This document shows positions 49,700 to 61,979 of a stretch of DNA of 64,000 nt, piece by piece. The position numbers and the translations under genes are program-made. The notes below the pieces were generated by a model, which was not told where the DNA came from, searched no databases, and saw only the letters and a list, made by a program, of their open reading frames with translations. Within the stretch, counting starts at the first letter, position 1; each line of letters begins with the position of its first letter. The stretch spans positions 8,080,001 to 8,144,000 of the forward strand of contig JAIVEN010000013.1 of the NCBI GenBank assembly GCA_026686845.1, given 5' to 3'. The stretch comes from Adenanthera pavonina (Eukaryota > Streptophyta > Magnoliopsida > Fabales > Fabaceae).

Positions 49700-52290
49700 A
49701 AAGGTCTTGTATTATGCTGCTCTTGAGAGGAAACCCCGAGCCACGTTGCCTCCCCATCCTTGGAGGGAAATAACAGTCCTGGAGACTTAAACATATCAAA
49801 TGCCTGATGCTTTCTTGGTGTGCACTGCCTTGAATTTGGTTTATCATTTTGTCTGTCTCAGTGGTGTATAATAATAAAATTAACGATGGTTTGTATTTGA
49901 ACTCAGAGGAAGCATCGAGCAAGTATTTACCCTCATAGCATTGCTATGTTCATTTTTAATATCTGGCACTGGCAATGTCAATGGGCGATGTTTCATTGCC
50001 GAATGTAGAATGCATCAATCTAGTTTAAAGAATCTAGCCTTGTTGAGAAAGAAGCTCAACCTTGTTGATGGTTGTCACTTTCTCTTGGTTGGAGTTGCTC
50101 ATTGTTGGTGTTGCGCATTCCTATCATTTGAAGGAGTGAATTGGTTTCATAAATAAATAAAGGAGTGAATTGGTAGGCTCTTGCACTAATGAGCCTAAGT
50201 TGGTAATTGGTTGTCATCGGATGTCATATTGGGTTTGGATCTACTTGAAACTTGGCCATGAAAAAGGATGACCCTGGCTAGTGCTGCTTTTTCGAACTTG
50301 GCATGGCAAAGGCATTTTCTAGTTTGGTGCTGATCTTATTGTGATACAATATCAATATATATATAATTAAATTTATAGAAAAATATATTATTCATTAGCT
50401 ATGAACATTCTCATTTTAGACCCTGACAACAAATCGGCAAGCATTGAATACTACACCCGACTAGGAGCCTTCATTCTGGAAGAGCCACTCCATGTTCATT
50501 GCCAATAAATGGAAAGAAACATCATCAGCAATCTCCTCAACATTAATCTAAGGCCTCGTTAGCCAGAAGACTTTATGTGAGGGCAAGAGAAAGAAAACAA
50601 AAGTGTTATATTATAATACTCGTTATATATAATAGTATTTATTTTTGGTTTTACAGTAAAGACGTGATTATTATAGTTTTACATTTTGCTTATTATACGT
50701 TCTTTTTTTTTTTTGTTTCATTTCATGTTTTACCGAGTTCATTATGCCTAAATAAATATCATGGATTGGAACTCATTATCTTTTATCATTTTTAATAATA
50801 CGTTCATAGAAAACTGTGCTTAGGGTCCCAAATTAATTATTTACCCATTTTTCTTCAAATAAAAATAAACCCTGAATTATATGAATTTCATAAGATGTAT
50901 ACATGTATGCCCAAAATTGTCCAGCATCAATTGCAATTTATCTCCAAATAATCTGCACAAAACAAAACAAAATAAAATAAAATTGAATAGCCCAAAATGT
51001 GCAAAATTGTAAAATTGGAAATTAAAGTTCAAAAAATCAATTAATTCAGTTAAATCCCAAGTAATAGAAAATCATGTCAATGATATCAATTACGCTCAAA
51101 AAATATTTTCAAAATAATAAAAATGGAATTAATCCATCTTCAAAACGGAAAAATATAATAATTTCAATTTTAAGTACAAAATTCCATAAATTAATCAATT
51201 AAATCACATTAATTCCAAATTGACTAATTAATATAAAATCATATAAAAATTATCACATTAACCACAACTAATTAACTAAAAATTGAGTATAAAGGGTAAA
51301 AAGGACGTCTAAAAATATTTGCTATCAATAACAGTTTTAGGAATTTAAAATTTGAATTCCTCAGTTCATAGCTTATTTATTCAAAATTTGCAACTCACTC
51401 TCATTCTATCAACCTTAAGGTAGATGCAAACACAAGAATCCTCTTCCATTTCATCCTATTCCAGAACTAGTGAACTCTATATAAGGACTAAATAACATGT
51501 GAATGCAGATGGAACTGAGGCTAATGCCATGTGAGCTATCAGTATCAACCGTTGAGATAGCGAATTTACCTCATAAAAGCTAACATGTTGGTGTTGTGCA
51601 TAGCTTGAGTCTAAGTCGACTAAACTTTACAGAAGCTTTTGTGGTATGAAAAGCTACTAATTGCTGAGTAACCTGTGGTACAAAGAAGTCCTTTGAAAAA
51701 TATTTCACGTAGCATATCATCTTAATTGCTTTGATTTAACAGAGTGCATCACTTGGATCATTCTTTCAAAGCTTTAGAACTTGAGCACATACATAGCCTC
51801 TATAATCATGAAGCGACCTTGTATTTCAAAAACATGCAATTAGAGTTAACACAATGATCTATTAAGGCAGAATCAAATACCAGGAAAATCCATTGAATCT
51901 TCTTTTTAATTGAATTTTGAGAAGAAATATATAAGTAAACTCAACACTACCTCTTGACCCAAAATTTTATGTTATTATGTCAAAGTTATTGAAAATCAGT
52001 TTCAATGAGATTAATTTAGAAGTTGCTATAAAGTTTATCCTGAACAACTACAAAATTCAAATACTTTCTTCTTATTTTTTTTTTTTGCCATCAAGTTCAA
52101 AAGAAAACAACGAGTTATATCATCTTCTACTCACCGTATTTTTCACGATAAATGTATTGATCACTTTATTCTTCCCATTATAGTTAACTTTACAAATCTT
52201 GACACTTTATATGGTTGAATTTATGAATTATATATGCCAGTGTGTGTGGACAAAAAATTTGGAATATGAAATCAATCACCAAAACTAATT
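49700..52290. other. gene-free AT-rich stretch
   Basis: The first 160 bases (to about 49860) are the 3' flank of the TFIIE alpha pseudogene and are repeated at 53230-53316. After that no coding frame, repeat family or RNA gene is recognisable. Confidence 0.5.
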
Positions 52291-52291
52291 G

Positions 52292-53316
52292 CTTGTAATT
52301 TTATTGATGAGTGTCGATTATATTTTACTTGCATTTTTTTATATAACTGATCAGGAGAAAGAGCCATAGGTCAGGCAAATTGGGTTGAGCCAAGTCTTAT
52401 TGGGTTTCTATGAAAGTCCTAGAAATGAGGGTGGTCAAAGACGAAATGTGCTAGGTACGAGCCTGAGATAAGCAAGGTGCTAAAGAAAAAAAAATCTATA
52501 TAAACAAAAATAGATAAATGTAAATTTAGGATAACATTTAAGATATAAATTAACTATCCATACATTAAAAGTTGGAGGGAATGACGATTAAGGATCAAAA
52601 GTTTAAATTAAACATAATAAAGAATCTTGCAGCTTTTTTTTGCAACTGAAGTTTGAGAATTTATAATTATTTTATTCTGTATTTATAATTAAAAAAATTG
52701 AAGATCTTTTACTGTATTTAATTCAAATTTTTTGTCTTTAATCATCATTCCCCCTTAAAAGTTTGAAACTTATTTGTTGCCCTTGACCACTTTCATCCAT
52801 GATAACACAAGGTTTGAAATTGTAGCAGAAAAAGAAAAAAATGGTACTAACTAGGTGCTAAAGAATTTGCTTTGTAAAAATAAAATAAAATAAAAAAGAT
52901 AAATTAAATGCAAATCTGGAATAGCAATTGACATATATCAATCAATTGTTCAAATAATGAGTCTCAGAATCATGTTTGGAACTGTGAACTAAAATATAAA
53001 TAAGTATGGTAGCTTTGGAAAGATTTATGTACCCTAGTCTTTGATAAAGTGCTTGATCTTCCACCTCATAGGCCTGCCTTTCCTCTGGGTGGATATATCA
53101 TAGTATCTAAATATGTCAATTTGAGTACAATTTTTGGGACGTGTTTAGATTTGATTCCACCATATCAGATCTTTTTGTAGTTGTTGAATGCGAGTCATCA
53201 TTTTTGTTGATTAATATTTAATCAACATCCTTCGAGGGAAATAACTGTCCTTAATATTTGTTAAATGCTGATGCTTTCTTGGTGTGCATTACCTTGAGTT
53301 TGGTTTATCATTTTGT
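52292..53316 (+). repeat. second copy of TFIIE alpha pseudogene intron and 3' flank
   Basis: It matches 48519-49260 and then, from about 53230, jumps to sequence matching 49755-49860 (TGATGCTTTCTTGGTGTGCA). The roughly 490 bases between, which include the last exon in the first copy, are missing. A 181-bp MITE at 52574-52754 is present only here. Confidence 0.85.
52574..52754. mobile_element. Mutator-like MITE with 9-bp target duplication
   Basis: The ends are inverted copies: GGAGGGAATGACGATTAAGG on the left and GGGGGAATGATGATTAAAGA read from the right, continuing for about 38 bases with mismatches. TTAAAAGTT occurs on both sides (52565-52573 and 52755-52763). The paralogous site at about 48792-48803 is empty and carries one similar copy (TTAAAAAGTTTG), which confirms the insertion. 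Nine-base duplications are typical of Mutator-like elements. Confidence 0.85.
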
Positions 53317-54350
53317 CTCATTCGTGTTTTGATCTTGTTATTCACCTCAAGTTTCATATCTTCATTTTGCTTAGTTTATCCATATTTTGATAGTTCTTGT
53401 TATGTTGCTAGGTTATTCTCCATAAAAGCAAAAATTTCTCAACATCCAATTCATATCTTCTTTTAGGTGATCAGCCAATCTAACAATGTGTACGTGATAT
53501 ATTCATATAAAATTATATATATATTCAAAAAATTAATGTATAAAGATAAAAAAAATTTTTAAAAAAGAATCTCAAGTTTTAAATAAGTATTTTAGAAAGC
53601 ATTATGTAGATATTTAAAACAAGAAATAAAAAAGTTGATTTTTTTTTATAAGATTTAAGTTATTTTAGAATTTTTTTTTAGAAGAAAAACTAAAAATATG
53701 TATATGATAAGTATCATGAAGTACACTATTAGTATTGTATCCAATATGTATTGGATATAGGTACATCTTCCTTTTAAATGTTGGTGCAATAAAACTCCTG
53801 AGTAATAGAGTGCTGCTTCTCACCATTTAATGTCTAGATTTTTATCCTTGAAGATTAAGGCTACATTTAAAATTTTTAAATGACTAGTTTTGGAAATATT
53901 TAATTATAATTATAAAAATTTGAATAATAATAATAATAATAACTGTTTTATAAAAAGGACCAAAAATAATTTTCAAGGATGCAAACCTAAAAAAGTTAAT
54001 ATTAATTAAATATTTAAAAACTAGCAAGTGCTTCTTTTTTTAATATATAAATAGATTAAACTTATATGATTTTTCTTATATGTTTTTCATGTGATTCTCA
54101 AATTAAAATTTAACATGTAGATATTTTAAATTTTTTTAAGTTTAAGGAGTTAATACTTTTAATATATAATTAATGATTAAATCTATAATGTATTAAAAAA
54201 TAATTCACATGTTAACTTTTGATTAGAAAACAATATGAAAAGTATATAAAGAAAAATATAAAAATATTTTCCTTAACTAAAATATAGTATAATTTAAAAG
54301 ACATGTAGGCTAGGATGGAGAATTAAATTTACATGAGTTATCCTCAAAAA
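53317..54350. other. gene-free AT-rich stretch
   Basis: It holds an (AAT)n run near 53925-53942 and, at 53795-53870, a short copy of the repeat at 39105/39700. No coding region is supported. Confidence 0.5.
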
Positions 54351-54412
54351 AACACAATCAGATCCTTCACATGCCCATCGCTCCCTCTCTCCCAACACCC
54401 AACAACACCCCA

Positions 54413-54427
54413 TCCCCCCCGGGGGGG
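54413..54427. repeat. C8G7 self-complementary run
   Basis: Eight C residues are followed directly by seven G residues, a perfect palindrome of 14 bases, in an otherwise AT-rich region. It lies about 30-45 bases upstream of the TATA box of MADS module B. Confidence 0.95.
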
Positions 54428-54458
54428 TCACTGGAGCATATATACCCCGTTCCTTCTC

Positions 54459-54465
54459 TATAAAA
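54459..54465 (+). promoter_or_regulatory. TATA box upstream of MADS module B
   Basis: TATAAAA lies 127 bases before the ATG at 54592, in a CT-rich leader typical of plant promoters. It is a good match to the plant consensus, and the spacing allows a 5' leader of about 100 bases. Whether it is active is unknown, because the gene behind it is truncated. Confidence 0.5.
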
Positions 54466-54591
54466 GCAATCCCTTCACCACTCTCTTTTAAATCAATCTT
54501 CGCTCGCATGCATTACTTCTTCTCTCCCTTTAAAATCTGATCATCACTGCAATTCCTCTTCTCTACCCATTTTGATTCCATCTTCCCATGC

Positions 54592-54608
54592 ATGGCTGAT
54601 TCACTGAG
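54592..54608 (+). pseudogene. MADS exon module, copy B (exon 1 only)
   Basis: ATGGCTGATTCACTGAG is followed by GTTTGTATG, matching exon 1 and the donor of copies A (34205) and C (61674). The upstream CATCTTCCCATGC also agrees. Similarity stops about 40 bases into the intron, and exon 2 is absent. From 54842 a partial copy of the 1.45-kb repeat follows. It is therefore a start without a gene. Confidence 0.55.
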
Positions 54609-54841
54609 GTTTGTATGCTTTTTCACTCTCTATATTACTATATGTTGGGATACTTTGAAAAAAGTGAAGTGAAGGGATAAAGTCCCACATTAAATAAAAT
54701 AAGAAAAACTACCCAAAAGTCTTTATAAAAAAGAAAATGTTATATATGTCAAATTGTATTTTAAGGGAATAAATTGATTTTAAATATTAGCACGTGATGC
54801 GTTGTGTTTTTCTTTTTGAAAATATAAAATAAAATAAATTA

Positions 54842-55980
54842 AACATTAAACTGATTAAAGAATCCTGAGGTTAAGCTCATATTTTGAGCAATGTGTACTA
54901 AAGTGTTGTATATTCTGCTTATTACTCTACTTGAATCAGTGAAGTTAAAGGTGCCAAAAGGCATTCCTGGGTTACTGAGGCAAGGTGCTGCAAGGGGTCT
55001 TCGCCTCTTGACAAATCTGGTGAGGCAAGGTACCAAAAGGGGCCTTTCTTCAGTTAGGTGCAGAACCTTGGCACCTTTTGGAGTGAAATGAGGTGCTTGC
55101 CTTTGCTGTTTAAGTGAAACCTTGATGCCCATCATTCCTTATGCGAATTTCTTTAGATAGTGCATTCGAAAATGCTGATAATGATGTCGTGGAGTTTCTT
55201 TCATCATACTATGTCTCTTTAGCTAGACTTTGAAATAGAGAACCTACAATTGTGAAAATTATTAATTGAAACTTAAAGAAATGCAAAATATGTTTCTGAT
55301 CTGAATTTTAGTGCTCCTAAATCATAATAACTTATCTTGAATTTACTACTTTCTGAGTTTTATGTTTTAACAATTAATTTATATGATAGCTGTAAGTAGT
55401 AATAGCTAAAATGTAATTGTTCCGTAATAATTTATCCTTTTCTCTTCTTACCTTCATATTTCTGCACCATACATCACTTGAGGAATAGATTTTTAGGAAC
55501 CTCGTGGCTCTTGGAACCAGTGAGTGTAGCATCGTAGGTGCCCTTGGCCTTTGACTATGTTTTATGTGACATGTACATAGTTACTTAACTAATTAATATG
55601 GTTACAGAAATCTTGCATTAATGTGGAATCCTTCCTCTTGAAAATGGAAACTTTTTTGAAGGAGTGTCCATTTTCCCTTAGGAATCTCCCTCAACATGAT
55701 ATTGAGCATCGATTTGATCCTATCCATCATTGGAAGCTGATCTTACATGCCAATTCCTGTATATCTGGTGATGAGTTTCTTTTCTTAACTATTCTTCCCT
55801 TTGGTTTTGTTACAGACATATGATTTGGTGAATCTCCATTTTTTTTGTTGGTTCATTCTTAATTTTTCTTTTTGTTGGGCTCTGCTCTGTTTTTATTAGA
55901 CTGCTTCTCCCGTAGAAAGACTTCTGCTTTTTATTCTGATGTTTTTGAGCTGCTCTGCTTTTGTTATGAATTATAATGTC
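54842..55980 (+). repeat. unit 3 (partial) of the 1.45-kb repeat
   Basis: It corresponds to 29093-30215 of unit 2 and is closer to it than to unit 1: the AAAATGAAGG-type differences and the end TTGTTATGAATTATA agree with unit 2. It starts inside the unit, so it was truncated on the left. It lies 26 kb from the tandem pair. Confidence 0.88.
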
Positions 55981-57702
55981 CATGTGGTTGGATGAAAGAG
56001 GAAGGAAATCTATCGAAAGGAGGCATGTTTGAGGGGTCTCCTTGGTTTGGTTGGACGCTGAAGGAAAGAACAATAGCAGGTTAGGAGAGTAGTTTCCTGC
56101 GTACGTGAGAGACGAGTTTCAACCCAAATATGGGAGGAGACAAGTCTTCAGAGAAGGATAGCACATTACAAGTACCAGAATGTCCATAAAACAAAAGCAA
56201 TCAACAGAATCAATTGCATCAAGAAACAATTTAAACAAAACCCTTCATGCACTAAACAAGATCAATCCCAAAATTTCAACATGTATGAACCGAAACAACA
56301 ATTTAAAAACAATTTAAATTCACACAACTTATACAAATGTGGAACCGAAAGAAGGAAGAAGTAACCCATTAATCCGGTAAACTATTGATGACTTCCACAT
56401 CAAGGATGGCCAGTCCCACCATGGTCAATGGCTTCCATCGTTGCATCTCTGGTCTATTCTTTTCTTCCCACAGAAATCTGTAGACATTTTTCACCAACCC
56501 ATCTCATATTTCTTGTTGAAGATCCAAAAATTGGTGAAAGGATTAGTAAGAGAGAGTCTGAGGAGTTGGGAAAGAAAGCAAAGAGATGGTGTTTGTGGAA
56601 GATGAGAGGAGGGAGGACTCGATTGGAGTGTTGGACGAACGAAAGTGACAAGTCGGTGGGGACTCTGCTCCTTTTATTTTTTTTATTTAATAACTATTTT
56701 TATAAATAATCAATCGAAGAAAATTTATTAAAACATATTAGCATTTGCATATACTGTAAAGGTGGTATTTCCACATACGAATTCAACCCTTTAGACTTTT
56801 TTCATATTCAATGACTTAATGAAAAATATCTTTACTTACTTCAATATAATAGGTAATAAAAAATAATTAAAATAAAAATGAAAGTTTTTAAGTTAAAAAC
56901 CTTATTTTATTTTTTTATTGATAATTAAAATTATTTATTTTTTTTATGTTTATTAATTTATTAATAATGAATTAATTTGCATATTCAATTATTATTTAAA
57001 AGGAAATTACCTATTTTATTATTTAATTTTAGGGCCAAGGGTATTTTAGTCATTTTGAGTTTTTTTTCTTCATTTTCCCTTTTTTGACAAACTAAACATT
57101 TTTTATTCCATCAAATATTTCTCATTTCCTTAGCTAACTAAACGTCTTTTTAAATTATATATTTCCTTTCTCTACATTTCCTTTCCGTACTTCCCCTCTC
57201 CTCTTCTTTCTCTATCTCAATTTTGTATAACCAAAAAGGTCCTAAAATCTTTTTCATACACACTATTAGAATCTAACCATAAACAACATGGTTAAAAGAA
57301 TCAACTATTTACTAATTGTTAGTGTATATGTAGATTAACTTATCCATAATTAATTATGAGAATAAGTAATTTTTCATAATTAATTATGAGGATAAGTGAT
57401 TATATTAAAAATAATTTTTATTTGGATATTTTTAATTGAGAATTAATTTTAAAAAAATAAATATATTTGTATTTTTGGGGTTTAAGTGATTATTGGTGGA
57501 TAATGTGAAAAGGAAAAGTGAAATAAATAATTATAGGATGAAAAGTGATTATAAGTGATTCTAAAATCTAAAAAAAAATAGTTTATGGAAATAATCACTT
57601 AAATTATCATAAGTAATTAGTTTATTCTAATTTATGTTTAAAAACTTCTCTCGATAAATGATTATTTCTCCCTGTAGTTATGCGGGATCCAAACACACCC
57701 TT
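55981..57702. other. gene-free stretch with MITE-like ends
   Basis: A short GC-richer block at 56400-56660 has overlapping open frames on both strands but no recognisable protein. A pyrimidine-rich block at 57070-57245 resembles, inverted, the tract at 24395. The end GGATCCAAACACACCC at about 57687-57702, followed by TTA, looks like the right terminus of another Tourist- or hAT-type element whose left end I could not fix. Confidence 0.4.
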
Positions 57703-59089
57703 AAGATTTCTTCATTCACGTTGCGAAATAATGAGCTTTGGTCACAAGTGGAAGAGAGTTTTTCACGAGGTCTCTGCGTTATTTCATGTATCTTCCGTGT
57801 CCCCCCACCACTACGTCTATAAAACACCAGTGACATGATGCAGCTCAGCATCGTCTCACACAGTGAAAATAGAACGTGTCATGATATATGAGCCCGAAAG
57901 ATGATTTTAGTTAATGGGAACAAAGTATAAATGTTTCTGAATGACTTGTTAAAGAATTATCATCAACCTCTTTCCCGGCCGTTCGATCTTGAGTCACTTG
58001 ATTTTATTATTGTAACGTGGGTGTCACTCCTGTGTCCTCACTCTATCTGATGACCCGATTCTAGACATATTGATGTCCTTTTTTTTTTTTTTTAATTTAA
58101 CAAAGGGATTACAAAAATTGTACAAAGATTGGATCTAAACAAATTTAACCGGAGTTTTTTTAAAAAAAAATTGGCATCAGATTAGACCTAAACAAATTTA
58201 AATTATTTAAACCTAAATGCTTAATTATAAATTTTTAAACTATGAAGTTTAAATTAGAATAACAGAACTTAAAAAATATATATCCTTTGAATTGGCTCTC
58301 TGAAGATTGAATCATGAAGTTGGCTGTCTTACATGCGATAATTAAGATTTACTTTACGTAGTAGTCGGTGGGAACAATGTGAGAGAATAAAAGGTCATGA
58401 ATAGGATGGGATAGGAGCCGTTTTATTTTCAGTTTGTAAATTTAAGTTAAAATAAAATAAAATTTATCAAAATAAAGTTGGGATAAAAAGTGAATTATTG
58501 CAATGTGATTTATATTTAAATTTTTTTATAAAAATAAATTTGATAAAATAATTATAAGATAAAAGTACGTTTACAACCTGAGAAATATCACCCAACTACC
58601 GTTGAGAAAAAGTATATTTTGACCCAAAATGAATTTTGGAGAATGAAGGCCAAACCTATCAAATCTTCTAACTGGTGTTTTTTGTAAACCCAGGTTTGGA
58701 CTACCAAGGGGAATCCAACGGCTGAGAGTGGTTTTGTAAAACCAGCGGCTGTATGTGGTAACATCTGAAGTACTCTCATTGTCATCAGCATCACTGTTTT
58801 GGATTTCATAAACTGCTATGAGCTAAATCTCTAACTGTGGCATATAGTATAGATGCCTGCATTTACGTTCGAAACGAAAAATAAGTAGACAAAGATGTGA
58901 CACAAGTAAAGTTTACTCCTCCAATCTATATTATAAGATATTGAAATCATTTTCACATATAAAGAAACTTTTCTTATATTTTTACATTTCTACAAAAAAA
59001 AGTCAAAATTTTCAATTTAATCCTATTAATTTCATATCTTTTATTGCACATAATAGAAGTTATGATACTGACAACAACATTAATCCTTA
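57703..59089. other. gene-free stretch upstream of segment C
   Basis: The first 50 bases (AATAATGAGCTTTGGTCA) match 32181-32262 beside the Tourist-like element, so the A/C similarity began further left than the main block. A 73-codon - strand frame at 58809-58588 has no recognisable content. A MITE-type end lies near 58917. Confidence 0.45.
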
Positions 59090-60624
59090 CTATAAGCATA
59101 TCTGTAAGTTGTCAACAACATTAGTTATTATTTTTTTAAATATTTTTGTGTACATTAATTAATAGGAGAGATTGATTGAGACATATTTAAATGGAGTAAC
59201 AATAATTTAATAAACTTTAATAAGGATAATATTGAAAAAATTTGAAAGTTTTAGACAAATTTATAGCCATTAATTAATTTTAACCATATTTTTTAATTTG
59301 TGTGAGGTTTTTACTAGGGGCTTATAAAAAGGACCAAAGGGAGTGATTTATGGATAATCTAAACCATAATTCATTTATATTTGTCAAATATATATATATA
59401 TATATTACATTTTATATATTGGTTTATTGTTAGTAATTTTAGAAGTATATTTATTTATTGTTTCTGTGATAGAAGGAGTATTCATTTATTTGGTTGGTTC
59501 AATTATCTTCAATGCATACAAAAATGTTTGGAGAACATGTACTAATGTCAGAGGGGAAGGAAGCCCCGGTTGATGCTTCCTAGTTACGTGAATTGAATGG
59601 GAGTCGAGATAAATAGATTATAAATTTTGCAATAAAAAACAATAAACTGAAGGCACAATAATTATGTGGAAAAACCTCGCTTCCCCTCAATGTATGTGAG
59701 AGCAAGCAATCACAGTCCAAAGTGAATAATCCATTATCACCAAAAATGCCAATCAAACCGTACGGAATAAAGATTGACTACTGCGCGCATAACTCCTGCA
59801 AAATTTTAGCCAAAACGAAGAAAAAATTTCCACTCAAAACTCTTCTTGATCAAGACTACATAGAGTCTAGACATGCTCTATTGTTTAGCTAAATCGGTCT
59901 GGGTGTTTTAGAAAACTCCAATCTTCAATCAAACCGTCGAGTCCAGATCTATATGTTAGGATCAATCTCCACATAAAATTTCAGCCAAATTGAAGAACAA
60001 TTCACCACCTGATCGTCCAGTTGCTCAAGATTGTACAGATTGCTATTGTATGATGTGCTATACATATTCTTAACGCTAATCTGGGCAAGTTTGAGATCTC
60101 CAGTAGTGGCCGATTACACCATCGAGAATGAAGATATGTGTTTTAAATCTCCCTAATAATCTCAGCCAAATTGGACAAGAAATATCGTTTGTTTGATCTA
60201 AAGGTACGTAGGCTAAAAAAATAATAGAAAATTGTTGACTCCAAGGACACAACTCAAAGGTGCCTACTTTGCTAACACACATGCTTATGTGGCAACCCCA
60301 ATCTATTTTGTTAGGGCTTTTCTTTCTTCCTCTTTATTTTTTTACTGACAAAAAAATATAAACTTCAAAATTGGACCTTTTTAAATTTAGGTCATTCTCT
60401 TTATATAGGATATAACTGAATCCCATAGCCCTAACAATATCATCCTTATTCATTATTGAAAATCAAACTTTTTAATCAACAGTTAGAGCGAGTGGAGAGG
60501 ACTTAATACCCCTTAAACGACATAATGGAACCTATACTTTTTATGAATTTTTCTCTTAATCTTGTATCATATATATTAAATAAGAATACATAAATATAAA
60601 AATGAAGTATGATTATATCATATA

Positions 60625-61068
60625 CTCCATCTCTTTTAAAATAATTGTCACTTTAGGTTTCTTTTCATATTTCAAAACAATTGTCACTTTATAATTTTCA
60701 AAATAATATTAATAATTTTTGACAAGTTTACCCTTCAATAATAATAAATGAAAAGATAATCATTAAATAATACTATATAATTAATAAGTATATTATAGAA
60801 AAATATAATCAAACTTTTTTAATTTTTATATTATTTATTAGCTTTCTTAATCAACAAGTATAATTTCAAATTAAAATGATAATTTTTTTTGTAGAAATTA
60901 AAGATATCCTCCTGTTGGAGGCAATTCTGTTTGATACACTGTTAGATACTAAATGTAGATACCTCTCCCAATGAGAATTCAAATCTTGGTTCGTCACATT
61001 GTGAGAAATTAGTCATTTCCGCTAGACTCAACCCCATCGGTAAAATGATAATTGTTTTGAAATAGGAG
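60625..61068. mobile_element. Stowaway-like MITE hosting a SINE
   Basis: The left end CTCCATCTCTTTTAAAATAA matches CTCCTATTTCAAAACAATTA read from the right end. TA flanks the left end, and the right flank is TGTA. Without the inserted SINE and one target copy the element would be about 275 bp, normal for the family. Confidence 0.75.
60885..61040 (-). mobile_element. tRNA-derived SINE, - strand
   Basis: TAAAATGATAATT (13 bases) flanks the insert exactly, at 60872-60884 and 61041-61053. On the - strand the 156-bp insert starts CCGATGGGGTTGAGTCTAGC, contains a box-B-like GATTTGAATTCTC, and ends in a run of A residues (poly-T at 60885-60890 on the + strand). Promoter-like boxes, a 3' A tail and a long target duplication together indicate a SINE mobilised by a LINE. 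The box-A and box-B matches are imperfect. Confidence 0.75.
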
Positions 61069-61673
61069 TGTATCAATAAAAATATTATGGTCGAGGCTAC
61101 ATTGAAATTCATTTAGATCTAAATACTCAATCATAAATTTTTAAACTATAAAGTTTGAATAAAAAATAATAGAGAAAAAATATAATTTTCTTAATTTTTT
61201 TTTCTAAATTCCTTTCACCAAAACTTGCATGGAAACGTCACCTGGAGTAGGGATAAGAAGAGCATAATCACAATAAGCTGACAAAAAATATTCCCTTAAA
61301 CATGTTGCATTTTAGGTGTAGGATGTCGAGAAGCAAGTTTTGGACTAGGATCTCATCCAACGTGTCGAGATCCGACACCAGAACCTGTTCACCCGTGCCC
61401 CTTCATTTTCTCTCTGCGCAGCAATCAAAGAATTGACTTCCGAAAAGGGACTTTAAATTTTAGCAATAGATCTTTGAACTGTGCCACCTGCCCAAGGCCC
61501 ATCCCCTGATATGATACAGCAAGAATTTTAGGAAATGACCCAGAGGGATTCATCAAAGCTGCCCAAACCTATGCGACTTTGTTTCATTTAAATTCACATT
61601 CCGGGATTCCCTCCTCTCTCCCACATCTCCCCCTCCTTTTTTTTTCTTTCAACAGCGGCAGTTCCATCTTCCG

Positions 61674-61866
61674 ATGGCTGATTCACGGAGGTTAGTAGGC
61701 TCTCTCTCTGGTTGCTATGCTTTCTCGTTTCATTTTCCTTTCTGAACTAGTTCGATGGCTGTGCAGGTCAATCCACTGTAATGCTGCGTACACACCCCTC
61801 CTTGCAACATTGGAGGTGCTTCTTCAAACGCATTATCATGATGCATCTCCTTTGGAGAAACACCCA
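61674..61866 (+). CDS. MADS exon module, copy C: two joined exons of an unidentified gene (partial)
   Basis: Exon 1 (61674-61690) and exon 2 (61767-61866) join in phase to 39 codons: MADSRRSIHCNAAYTPLL, then ATLEVLLQTHYHDASPLEKH and P. The donors are GTTAGTAGG and GTAAAAATG, the acceptor GTGCAG. It would continue in phase 0, but I could not find a clear third exon: the next conserved block (61980-62210) is open in two frames, one giving LRKYGLCCTALGVGFRFFST, and ends at a CATACAG|GTTGG donor. The family is not recognised. This could be a small gene, the 5' part of a longer one, or a spliced noncoding transcript. Similarity of copies A and C is as high outside the exons as inside. Confidence 0.35.
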
Positions 61867-61979
61867 GTAAAAATGTGGATTTACATATATAGCTTGCGTT
61901 TTCCCCTATTGCTTTTCATTTGCATACTGCCTCAAGGTCCAGGCTTCCACCCCAACGGATCATGGCCGCACTTATTTTG

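Noticed and set aside
56428..56709. Overlapping frames on both strands
   Set aside because: GC-richer block without recognisable protein content. Open frames on both strands at once suggest composition, not coding.
58588..58809. 73-codon - strand frame (MKSKTVMLMTMRVLQ start)
   Set aside because: No family recognised, no promoter or partner exon, and isolated in repeat-rich DNA.
60885..61040. Possible tRNA gene
   Set aside because: The box-like motifs are imperfect, and the poly-A tail with target duplication shows a SINE, not a tRNA gene.
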